This document shows positions 1-5,830 of a stretch of 5,830 nt of DNA, piece by piece. The stretch is taken from NCBI GenBank assembly GCA_023135015.1, contig JAGLTZ010000219.1, positions 1 to 5,830 on the forward strand, read 5' to 3'. The notes beneath the pieces are model-generated. The model was given only the letters and a program-made list of their open reading frames with translations. It did not search any database and was not told where the DNA came from. Positions within the stretch are counted from its first letter, which is position 1. Every line of letters starts with the position of its first letter. Origin of the DNA: Candidatus Latescibacterota bacterium. GTDB taxonomy: Bacteria > Blakebacterota > Blakebacteria > Blakebacterales > Blakebacteraceae. The translations under genes were made by a program, and so were the position numbers.

Positions 1-317
1 AAATCGCTCAGCCCCTCCCCTCCCCTGTACTGCCGCATGAACCTGGAGCGCCGCGCGAAGATGTTCTCCACCCTCGAATCGGGGCGGCTTGTGGGACCTA
101 CCCTCTCGTAGGTCGGAGTGTCGACCGCCCAGGCCGACCGGTTGAAGGACTGGTTCATTCCTTCATAGGTCTGCCACCCGAGATAGGTGCTGGGATCTTT
201 CCCCGCTGCATAGCCGAACAGTCCCAGTCCGGCACCCCCTGCGGCCACCCCTGCGGCTCCGGAAGCCTTCAGGAACTGCCGTCTGTTGACGTCGAAACCT
301 GATCTGGATTCTTTCAT
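1..317 (-). CDS. Twin-arginine exported protein, N-terminal part, probable second reductive dehalogenase (partial)
   Basis: This is the first 105 codons of a gene cut by the left window edge. The start is ATG at 317, with GAGG about 8 bases upstream, inside the sequence overlapping the previous gene's stop. Residues 11-17 read NRRQFLK, a near-ideal twin-arginine motif. An Ala/Gly-rich hydrophobic stretch (about residues 18-38) follows, so Tat export of a folded cofactor protein is expected. The mature N-terminus has the segments VDTPTYERVGPTSRPDSR and ENIFARR, which resemble the early region of respiratory RdhA proteins, where a short 'IFSR/VFAR' segment precedes the catalytic domain (compare NIFSRNGW in the neighbour). 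The cobalamin and Fe-S domains would lie outside the window, so the assignment is inference from this resemblance and from the position 9 bases after an rdhA. Other Tat-dependent redox proteins remain possible. Confidence 0.6.
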   Translation of the reverse strand, partial: MKESRSGFDVNRRQFLKASGAAGVAAGGAGLGLFGYAAGKDPSTYLGWQTYEGMNQSFNRSAWAVDTPTYERVGPTSRPDSRVENIFARRSRFMRQYRGGEGLSD

Positions 318-330
318 CTGTCTACCTCAC
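318..330 (-). promoter_or_regulatory. Ribosome binding site overlapping the rdhA stop codon
   Basis: On the minus strand the rdhA TGA stop is embedded in TGAGGT. GAGG therefore serves the downstream ATG at 317 with about 8 bases spacing. The overlap of stop and ribosome binding site points to translational coupling of the two genes. Confidence 0.55.
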
Positions 331-1730
331 ATCGATTCTCGGGCGGTAATGCTCTTCTGGCCGTCCATCTTCCAGAATTCGGCGTCTTCGAGCTGCCTGC
401 CGTAACCACTCGCCCTGTCGAAGGCCACCATCACCCCATCCAGCGGTTTGATGCGTCCCTTGATTACCTGCCGGATCATCCGGTGGAGCCAGGAGTTATT
501 GGGTTTGTTGAAGGGACAGCACCTCTTGCAGTTGGAGCAGCTGAATCCGTTGAAGTCGTAGCATTTCTCAACCTCGACATGCCACTTCAGTACCCCCGGG
601 TTGTTCGAGGGCGAGCGGCCCTCCCACGTTCGCGGGCCATCGGTTATGGCGCCGCTGGGGCACTGCTCGGCGCAGACCATGCATGCCTCACAGAACTGCG
701 TCACACCGAAATCGATCGGTGAGTCGGGCACCAGCGGCATGTCGGTGATCACTTTGGCCAGTCTTACCCGCGGGCCGTATTTAGGGGTCATCAGCAGACC
801 CAGCCTGCCGATCTGGCCCAGACCCGCATCCACAGCTATCGGAATGCTCAAACCCAAGCCATTGCCCGCCGGGATGGCCCGGTAGCCGAGGGCCCGGATG
901 AAATCGGATAGAGTGGAGGCTGTCACCGCCATCCTCGAATAGCCGTTCCCGGTTGCCGCCGACGCCAGCCGTCCCGGGGAATTGGCAATGGCGAAATAAT
1001 CCTCCTCGAATGCCAGCGAGATCACACGGTTCATCGAGCCTGGAATGTACCAGGCGTCCCCGGCCCGTTCGCACCGGTCGCCTTCGACGTAGACAGGAAT
1101 CACCCTCTCTCTGTCTGCCCTAACGGGAGAGTAGTGGTCAGCATAGATCCAGAGCGGGTTCAATTCGGCTATGCCTGCCAGCGAGGCACCGTAGAACAGT
1201 GCGGCATGTTTGACCGTCAGCGAAGCCTCCCCCCAAGTCATATCCAGGTCAGCCGGATCCCAAGCTCCCATACTGTCGAGACCCGCACCGGTGACCTGAC
1301 TCGGTCCCAGTTCCCATCCGTAGGCACCGCCCGGACCGCCCATGTTGGCGTACTTCCACGCAGCGGCCATCAGTGCGTAATCGAGACGGGTCTGGTTCTG
1401 CAGTACCCCCCTGCCGTTGACCAGGTTCTCGTAGGTCAGGTTCAGACGCCGCTCCGGGCGGTTCAGCCGTACCGGGTCCCAGCCGTTGCGGCTGAAGATG
1501 TTGTACTTTTCACTCATCCGCTTCAGGACCGCAGGGTCACATTCGTACGGATACTTTCCTTCCTTCAGCTTCTCGACCAGGAATCCGCCGTACTCGCTCT
1601 CGGACTCGACAAGGAAGCCGTTTTCCGTCTCGGCGACTACTGCCGGGGCAGCCAGGCCTGCACCGAGCGCACCTGCACCCAGGCCGATAAGTTGAAGGAA
1701 ATTCCGTCTGTCTACCGATTCCTCTGACAT
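327..1730 (-). CDS. rdhA: Reductive dehalogenase catalytic subunit (RdhA family), Tat-exported
   Basis: This is a 467-residue corrinoid/iron-sulfur protein of the reductive dehalogenase family, which removes halogen from organohalides, usually as a terminal respiratory reductase outside the cytoplasmic membrane. The chosen start, ATG at 1730, places DRRNFLQ (residues 7-13) as a twin-arginine motif, followed by a hydrophobic Gly/Ala stretch and likely cleavage after VVA (31-33). An upstream ATG in the same frame would add 51 non-signal residues and overlap rdhB. The segment GLGQIGRLGLLMTPKYGPRV (302-321), after ALGYRAIPAGNG (280-291), is the conserved core shared with the related QueG family. 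Cluster motif 1 is CEACMVCAEQCP (C347, C350, C353, C357). Motif 2 uses C390, C398, C401 and C405, followed by PFN. QueG is cytosolic and lacks a signal, so the Tat leader and adjacent rdhB favour a respiratory RdhA. Length is normal for the family. Substrate cannot be told. It lies 40 bases after rdhB. Confidence 0.9.
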   Translation of the reverse strand: MSEESVDRRNFLQLIGLGAGALGAGLAAPAVVAETENGFLVESESEYGGFLVEKLKEGKYPYECDPAVLKRMSEKYNIFSRNGWDPVRLNRPERRLNLTYENLVNGRGVLQNQTRLDYALMAAAWKYANMGGPGGAYGWELGPSQVTGAGLDSMGAWDPADLDMTWGEASLTVKHAALFYGASLAGIAELNPLWIYADHYSPVRADRERVIPVYVEGDRCERAGDAWYIPGSMNRVISLAFEEDYFAIANSPGRLASAATGNGYSRMAVTASTLSDFIRALGYRAIPAGNGLGLSIPIAVDAGLGQIGRLGLLMTPKYGPRVRLAKVITDMPLVPDSPIDFGVTQFCEACMVCAEQCPSGAITDGPRTWEGRSPSNNPGVLKWHVEVEKCYDFNGFSCSNCKRCCPFNKPNNSWLHRMIRQVIKGRIKPLDGVMVAFDRASGYGRQLEDAEFWKMDGQKSITARESM

Positions 1731-1770
1731 CGTTTTAGTCTCTCTTCCAGCTCTGGATTGTCCTTTGCGG

Positions 1771-2043
1771 TCAGCAGGTCTTGCGTGCAAAGAGGAACCG
1801 CCCGAGCAGCACACCCCACACAACCGCAACGAATCCCATAATTGTGCCCACGACCAGGGCACCCAGGACGGACCCCTCCTCAAATAAACTGACGATCACC
1901 TCAAGCACGAAAACCGCATACAGGAAGGCTGGGATGGTGAGACCCCACTGCCACCACCTCAGGTCGAGTGACCGCCTTCTAGAATAATCCACAACGAATA
2001 GCAGACCGGCCGTTGCGACCGCACCGATGAGTATATGGACCAC
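1771..2043 (-). CDS. rdhB: Small three-helix membrane protein, reductive dehalogenase anchor (RdhB-like)
   Basis: This 90-residue hydrophobic protein has three predicted membrane helices (about residues 1-18, 34-54 and 59-84). The first loop is basic, with YSRRR and then RWWQW at 29-33. A Glu pair (55-56) lies in the loop between helices 2 and 3, and the end is basic (ARKTC). Size, helix number, the Trp-rich segment after helix 1 and acidic residues between helices 2 and 3 match RdhB/PceB anchors, which hold the catalytic subunit at the membrane. The position directly before rdhA supports this; many loci have the order A then B, and here it is B then A. Two GTG codons could start the gene. 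The one at 2043 is 8 bases from AGGAG (2052-2056) and was chosen. The one at 2049 adds two residues but is only 2 bases from it. The family is poorly conserved, so the call leans partly on context. Confidence 0.8.
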   Translation of the reverse strand: MVHILIGAVATAGLLFVVDYSRRRSLDLRWWQWGLTIPAFLYAVFVLEVIVSLFEEGSVLGALVVGTIMGFVAVVWGVLLGRFLFARKTC

Positions 2044-2051
2044 CGTCACCT

Positions 2052-2056
2052 CTCCT
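2052..2056 (-). promoter_or_regulatory. Ribosome binding site deciding the rdhB start
   Basis: AGGAG on the minus strand lies in the short gap after the csgG-like gene's stop codon. It is 8 bases before the GTG at 2043 and 2 bases before the GTG at 2049, which favours the inner start. Confidence 0.6.
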
Positions 2057-2060
2057 CAGG

Positions 2061-2981
2061 CTATTTGATCTTTATCAGGTCACCGCGGGCGAAACCTGTT
2101 CCTTCCAAGATGAGGCATTTCGATGCCTTGCCGTCCCCGATATTCGGGTCGAGAACCTGGATCCTGCCTGTCAGGGTTTCCTCCGAACCGAGAGAGATAC
2201 CCAGGTCGGGATCGATCAGTTCAGGGCCCTTGTGGTAGACATACAGAATGTTGCCCCTCTGCAGTCCGCTGACCGCCCCGGGCTTTATGTAGCAGAAAGG
2301 TCCGTCTTCGGCCATCGAGATGAGCGTGCCGTGCCAGGGTGCGTTCGCAACGCGCTCAGATGAGTATCTGACTATCTTCTCTGCACACTCGCTGGCGGCT
2401 TTGCCGATCCTCGTGTCCCTCCATGTCTCCACCGAAGAGAAATCTATGTCTTCGGTATCGATAAAGATTCCGAGTTGCGATTCCGTCCCCTCCACAGATT
2501 CGGCATATAGGATCTCACCGGTGGTAGTATTGACAAACCGCACATCCGCCACAACCCTGGCCCTCGATCTTGTCACTGCCAGAGCTCCGATCCCCACGCG
2601 ACGTTTTTCATCCCCAAAAGCGGTGATGGAGCCGAATACGGCCAGATCCACTCCAATCAGCTGGCCGACCTGTGCAGCCGATTCGGGGGTAATCGCGCCG
2701 GCCAATCCCAGACCCTGCTCCTGGATGACGGATTCCAGCTGCTGCCTCTCGATTACAATGTATCTGCCCGACTTGACGAGCGCGGTGACCAGCATGTCGG
2801 CCATCCCCGTCCCGACTGCATATGGACTCGCTGTTTTATTCTCGAACTGGAAGACTGCGATATTCTGTTTGAGCGTCAGAAGAGGCACTTCTGGTATTTC
2901 CTCTTCCTGCTGTGCATACGTCTGTGGGACGAGCAGAAGCACAAGTGCTACTGAGAGGGGAACCGACAGGAATCGTTTCAT
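2061..2981 (-). CDS. Exported CsgG-family protein with FlgT-like C-terminal domain
   Basis: This 306-residue protein has a Sec-type signal peptide: basic MKR, a hydrophobic core to about residue 18, and likely cleavage after TYA at 21-23. No lipobox cysteine is visible, unlike the E. coli CsgG lipoprotein. Residues about 39-210 read as a CsgG fold: IAVFQFENKT (41-50), GTGMADMLVTALVKSGRYIV, IERQQLESVIQEQGLGL, and the GQLIGVDLAVFGSIT segment. Residues about 215-306 resemble the C-terminal domain of FlgT-like proteins, with YIKPGAVSGLQRGNILYVY, a DPDLGISLGSEE turn, and FARGDLIKIK at the end. CsgG relatives act in the periplasm or at the outer membrane in surface-protein export or envelope assembly. 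Whether this one forms a pore is unknown. The ATG at 2981 has GGAGG 5 bases upstream. It heads the minus-strand cluster and ends 11-17 bases before rdhB, so co-transcription with the dehalogenase genes is likely, though its role there is unknown. Confidence 0.8.
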   Translation of the reverse strand: MKRFLSVPLSVALVLLLVPQTYAQQEEEIPEVPLLTLKQNIAVFQFENKTASPYAVGTGMADMLVTALVKSGRYIVIERQQLESVIQEQGLGLAGAITPESAAQVGQLIGVDLAVFGSITAFGDEKRRVGIGALAVTRSRARVVADVRFVNTTTGEILYAESVEGTESQLGIFIDTEDIDFSSVETWRDTRIGKAASECAEKIVRYSSERVANAPWHGTLISMAEDGPFCYIKPGAVSGLQRGNILYVYHKGPELIDPDLGISLGSEETLTGRIQVLDPNIGDGKASKCLILEGTGFARGDLIKIK

Positions 2982-3014
2982 CTGAGCCTCCAGAGTGTGG
3001 GCACGGCAATCAGG

Positions 3015-3043
3015 ATTGTAAGGAACCTCCAGAAGTGGTGCAA
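3015..3043 (-). promoter_or_regulatory. Candidate sigma-70 promoter for the csgG-rdhBA cluster
   Basis: Reading leftward, TTGCAC (3043 to 3038) is a fair -35, followed by a 17-base spacer and TACAAT (3020 to 3015), which matches the -10 consensus at 5 of 6 positions. Transcription would start near 3008, giving a leader of about 26 bases that carries the GGAGG site. A weaker alternative further upstream, TTGCTG with 17 bases to TTACAT, was also seen. This is pattern matching only. Confidence 0.45.
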
Positions 3044-3151
3044 GCAGACGCAGAGGACACCGCAGGATGCCGCGTTCACAGCGCTGCGGTCGGCCAAAGA
3101 CAGGCTGCTGACCATGTAACCTAATCCAGTCGTGATCAGCAACTCGCTCGA

Positions 3152-3180
3152 TTGACACAGACAGCTGGTGCCAATAACCT
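3152..3180 (+). promoter_or_regulatory. Candidate sigma-70 promoter for the deacylase-apbE pair
   Basis: TTGACA at 3152-3157 is a perfect -35 hexamer. A 17-base spacer leads to TAACCT at 3175-3180, which matches only the key first, second and last -10 positions. The predicted start near 3187 would give a leader of about 84 bases. A 23-base imperfect inverted repeat overlaps the -35 and spacer. Confidence 0.4.
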
Positions 3181-3270
3181 CATCATGTCTGCAGGGGCAC
3201 ACGCCCACCATCTCTGAAGTTGAGAATAGCATAGCGAACAGTCAGGCACGAGGGCACCGGGGGGAATGGA

Positions 3271-4965
3271 ATGAAGCGCACCATTAAAAGAAGGCAATTC
3301 ATCGAGAAATCGGTTCGCGGAGCTGCGTTTTTAGGTCTGGGGGGAGGAAATCTCCTAATCCAGGGATGTTCAAAAGCCAGAGACTGGGACCTGCTTGTTT
3401 CAGGCGGGGCGGTGTATGACGGGTTGGGGAATCCCGGGCAGGAGATCGATATAGCGATCAAGGGTGATAGTATTGTCCTGATCGGGCAGAATCTGGATAA
3501 GAGCAGTGCGACATACGTGATCGAAGCCGATGGCCTGGCGGTTTCCCCGGGGTTTATCGACGTTCACACACATACCGATGTGGAACTCATCGCCAATCCC
3601 AAAGCCGAGAGCTTCATCAGACAGGGGATCACCACAGAGATCAGCGGCAACTGCGGCTTTTCACCGTTTCCAATCGCCGATGCGATATTTGATGAAGAAA
3701 AGGAAAGACTGAAAGACGAGTACGATATCGATCTCGATTGGAGGGATATCCACGGCTTTTTCCGGCGGCTTGAAGAGAGGGGTATCGCACACAACTATGC
3801 TACTCTCCTGGGACAGGGTGCCGTAAGAGGAGAGGTCATCGGATTCGATGACGAACCCCCCGCTGCAAACGACCTCCTGCAGATGAGAGCTTTGGTGGAG
3901 GAGAACATGAAAGCCGGTGCTCTGGGACTCTCGACGGGTCTCGAATACGCACCCGGCAGCTATGCCGAAACGCCCGAGATCATTGAACTCTGCCGGGAAG
4001 TGGCGAAATACAACGGAGTCTACGCAACCCACATGAGAGACGAGGGAGACCTGTTGCTCGAGTCGATCGATGAGGCGATAGACATCGCCAGAGAGACCGG
4101 CGTCAGCCTACAGATATCTCATTTTAAAATCGCATATCCAAGGAACTGGCCGAAGGTAGACGCCGCCATATCAAAGATCGAAGAAGCCCATGAAGATGGG
4201 ATCGACATCCTGGCCGATCGATATCCGTACATCGCAGGCTCGACCAGCCTTAGTTTTTACTTCCCGTTGTGGGCACTGCAGGGGACAACGGCCGATTTCA
4301 TCGGACGATTAAGGAATCCCGATCTGGACGGCAGACTGCGGAACAACACCGACGAGCAGGAGAGGAAACTCGGTTCGTGGGATAAAGTCGTAATCTGCAG
4401 CGTTTTCACGGAAAAGAACAAGCCTCTTGAGGGCATGAACATTCTCGAAGCTGCTGCGAGAGACGGGAAGGCACCATACGATTTCATGAGGGACCTGATA
4501 ATCGAAGAAGACAATCGAGTTGGGATGATAACGTTCATGATGAATGAGCCCAATCTGCAACGGATCCTATCCCATTCCCTCGTTGTTATCGGGTCTGACG
4601 GCAGTGCCGTCGCCCCGTATGGGATCCTGCACAAGGGCAAACCCCATCCCCGTTTCTACGGCTCATTCCCAAGAGTACTGGGCAAATATGCCAGAGAAGA
4701 AGGAATTTTCCCTCTATCTCAGGCCATACGGAAGATCACTTCCCTCCCCGCAGAGAAATTCGGATTGGACGGAAGAGGGCAGGTTAGAGAAAACTACTTC
4801 GCCGACTTGGTTTTATTTGATCCAGACACTGTCATAGATGAAGCCACCTGGACAGACCCGCACCAGTATCCGACAGGAATCGAATACGTTATCGTCAACG
4901 GTAAGGTTGTCGTCAGTGAAGGGGAGCATACCGGAGCAACGCCGGGAATAATAATCAGGAAATAA
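3271..4965 (+). CDS. N-acyl-D-amino-acid deacylase family amidohydrolase, Tat lipoprotein
   Basis: This 564-residue metal-dependent amidohydrolase belongs to the D-aminoacylase branch, which releases D-amino acids from N-acyl-D-amino acids. The N-terminus has KRRQFIEK (6-13), a twin-arginine motif, a Gly/Ala/Leu core, and the lipobox LIQGC, with C33 as the likely lipidated residue. The mature enzyme would then be an envelope lipoprotein. Expected metal ligands are present: HTHTD (H99, H101), SGNCGFSP (C128), THMRDEG (H254), QISHFK (H284) and IGSDGSAV (D443). A small beta-sandwich domain is formed by the early segment (LLVSGGAVYDG, about 41-51) and the C-terminus (ADLVLFDPDTV, IEYVIVNGKVVV). 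The length exceeds the roughly 480-500 residues of characterised D-aminoacylases, partly because of the leader. The true substrate could differ within this broad family. The start ATG has only a G-rich stretch upstream. It ends 8 bases before apbE, suggesting one transcript. Confidence 0.88.
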   Translation: MKRTIKRRQFIEKSVRGAAFLGLGGGNLLIQGCSKARDWDLLVSGGAVYDGLGNPGQEIDIAIKGDSIVLIGQNLDKSSATYVIEADGLAVSPGFIDVHTHTDVELIANPKAESFIRQGITTEISGNCGFSPFPIADAIFDEEKERLKDEYDIDLDWRDIHGFFRRLEERGIAHNYATLLGQGAVRGEVIGFDDEPPAANDLLQMRALVEENMKAGALGLSTGLEYAPGSYAETPEIIELCREVAKYNGVYATHMRDEGDLLLESIDEAIDIARETGVSLQISHFKIAYPRNWPKVDAAISKIEEAHEDGIDILADRYPYIAGSTSLSFYFPLWALQGTTADFIGRLRNPDLDGRLRNNTDEQERKLGSWDKVVICSVFTEKNKPLEGMNILEAAARDGKAPYDFMRDLIIEEDNRVGMITFMMNEPNLQRILSHSLVVIGSDGSAVAPYGILHKGKPHPRFYGSFPRVLGKYAREEGIFPLSQAIRKITSLPAEKFGLDGRGQVRENYFADLVLFDPDTVIDEATWTDPHQYPTGIEYVIVNGKVVVSEGEHTGATPGIIIRK

Positions 4966-4973
4966 GTGGCTTC

Positions 4974-5830
4974 ATGAGTATATCGAAGGAACAGATTGCA
5001 GGTATCGGGGCGGTTGCCACCCTGGCCGTGCTGGTCGTCATCGGAATGTGGCAGACACGCGGTGAGAGGCACACAGCCAGCTACATGGCCCTCTCTACAG
5101 AACCCGAGGGCATCATGGGCACCTCGTGCCTGCTCTCTGCAATCGCACTCCCCGACTCCGAAGACCGCGCCCGGCAGGCGCTCCTGGACGCCGAACAGAC
5201 GCTGCGGGGTCTGGAAATGCTGATGAGCAGCTGGCTGGAGGGCTCGGAGATCTCCAGCCTCAACGCCGCCGGTGCCGGCCGGGAATTCCGGCTCAGCGCC
5301 GAGAGCCTCCACGTGCTCAAGATGGCCCACGCCGCATTCACGACGACCGGCGGCGCATTCGATATCACGGTCGGCCCGCTTATCAAACTGTGGCGCCGGG
5401 CCTCCGAGACAGGGGTTATGCCCGACGAAGAAGAGCTAACGGCCGCACGCGCCACGTCGAACTGGGACCTGATAGAACTCGTCCCGGAGGGGGCGGTCAA
5501 GAGAGGGGCCGGTGCCGAGGTGGATCTGGGCGGAATAGCCAAGGGCTACGCGATCGACCGCGCGGTCGAGGCGATGCGGCGGACGGGCGCGAACGGAGGC
5601 CTGGTGGATGTCGGCGGCGATCTGAGGGTCTTCGGGATTCCGCCCGAAGGAGGGCTCTGGGTGGTGGATGTGCGCAACCCATTCGGCGCGGGACGTCTTG
5701 CCCGGATAGGGATAACATCAGGAGCTGTATGCACGAGCGGCAACTACTCCCGCTTCTTCGAAATCGAGGGGGTGCGTTTCAGCCACATGATCGACCCGCG
5801 CTCCGGAAGGCCTGCCACCTCCACGACATC
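4974..5830 (+). CDS. apbE: FAD:protein FMN transferase, membrane-anchored (partial)
   Basis: These are the first 285 codons of an ApbE-family enzyme, cut by the right edge. ApbE transfers FMN from FAD onto a Ser/Thr of exported flavoproteins, such as Rnf/Nqr subunits and FMN-binding-domain proteins. An N-terminal hydrophobic segment (about residues 8-25) precedes the domain and acts as signal or anchor; no lipobox Cys is seen. Family motifs in order are MGTSC (48-52), SSWLEGSEISSLN (85-97), TGGAFDITVGPLIKLW (125-140), VDLGGIAKGYAID (183-195), GLVDVGGDLRVFG (209-221), CTSGNYSRFFE (253-263) and SHMIDPRSGRPA (270-281). The last contains the Asp expected to help bind metal. Little of the typical 330-350 residues is missing. 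The start ATG lies 8 bases after the deacylase stop. The only ribosome-binding-like sequence, AGGA at 4957-4960, is 13 bases away, so translational coupling is likely. Confidence 0.92.
   Translation, partial: MSISKEQIAGIGAVATLAVLVVIGMWQTRGERHTASYMALSTEPEGIMGTSCLLSAIALPDSEDRARQALLDAEQTLRGLEMLMSSWLEGSEISSLNAAGAGREFRLSAESLHVLKMAHAAFTTTGGAFDITVGPLIKLWRRASETGVMPDEEELTAARATSNWDLIELVPEGAVKRGAGAEVDLGGIAKGYAIDRAVEAMRRTGANGGLVDVGGDLRVFGIPPEGGLWVVDVRNPFGAGRLARIGITSGAVCTSGNYSRFFEIEGVRFSHMIDPRSGRPATSTT

Larger units (their letters stand above)
2982..3270. other. Divergent intergenic region
   Basis: These 289 bases separate the leftward csgG-rdhBA cluster from the rightward deacylase-apbE pair. The region holds a candidate promoter for each direction, the GGAGG ribosome binding site of the csgG-like gene at 2987-2991, and a G-rich but unconvincing ribosome binding region before 3271. 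No RNA gene or strong hairpin was seen. One short open frame on the minus strand crosses the region and is discussed as a finding rather than called as a gene. Confidence 0.7.

Noticed and set aside
12..25. Three CCCC runs (GGGG on the coding minus strand), a possible G-quadruplex
   Set aside because: Only three tracts are visible, the window edge cuts the context, and the run is explained by Gly/Glu codons of the partial gene.
1134..1727. 197-codon open frame on the plus strand opposite rdhA
   Set aside because: It lies wholly antisense to a gene with clear Fe-S motifs and a Tat leader. Its translation shows no recognisable domain or low-complexity-free hydrophobic pattern.
327..1883. Longer form of rdhA starting at 1883
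   Set aside because: It would overlap rdhB by more than 100 bases and put 51 unrelated residues ahead of the twin-arginine leader.
2320..2985. 221-codon open frame on the plus strand opposite the csgG-like gene
   Set aside because: It is Ser/Thr-rich, antisense to a recognisable CsgG domain, and has no convincing ribosome binding site; it is a shadow of the GC-rich coding strand.
3245..3260. GGCACG sequence recalling a sigma-54 promoter
   Set aside because: The matching GC element is not at the required spacing, and the site would lie too close to the start codon at 3271.
4794..5330. 178-codon open frame on the minus strand across the deacylase end and the apbE start
   Set aside because: It is antisense to two genes with strong family motifs and spans their junction, as a chance frame would.

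Overview
The window is protein-dense DNA from a bacterium that appears anaerobic and diderm. It carries a respiratory-type reductive dehalogenase locus beside a divergent gene pair. The anaerobe reading rests on the reductive dehalogenase (RdhA) with its membrane anchor (RdhB). The diderm reading is inferred from the CsgG-family exported protein and a twin-arginine lipoprotein. The species cannot be named. GC content (roughly 50-70% in hand-counted lines) and gene content do not resemble a classical Dehalococcoides locus; an uncultured sediment or marine lineage is a guess.

Left half, minus strand, read from about 2981 down to 1. A CsgG/FlgT-like exported protein (2981 to 2061) is followed after a short gap by an rdhB-like three-helix anchor (2043 to 1771). 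A full-length reductive dehalogenase comes next (1730 to 327), then the first 105 codons of a second twin-arginine protein (317 to 1), probably a second RdhA, cut by the window edge. Gaps of 9 to 40 bases, a shared strand and good ribosome binding sites make this a likely operon in the order csgG-like, rdhB, rdhA, rdhA2.

Middle, 2982-3270. This is a 289-base divergent intergenic region with a plausible sigma-70 promoter in each direction. An imperfect inverted repeat overlaps the rightward promoter and could be an operator.

Right half, plus strand. A Tat-exported lipoprotein of the N-acyl-D-amino-acid deacylase family (3271-4965) is followed 8 bases later by apbE, a membrane-anchored FAD:protein FMN transferase (4974 onward), which runs off the right edge.

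How they may work together: RdhB would anchor RdhA on the outer face of the cytoplasmic membrane after Tat export of the folded cobalamin/Fe-S enzyme. ApbE attaches FMN to exported electron-transfer proteins. One known target type in dehalogenase loci is the RdhC/PceC FMN-binding membrane protein, which is not visible here. Any functional link of the CsgG-like protein or the D-aminoacylase to dehalogenation is inferred only from position.
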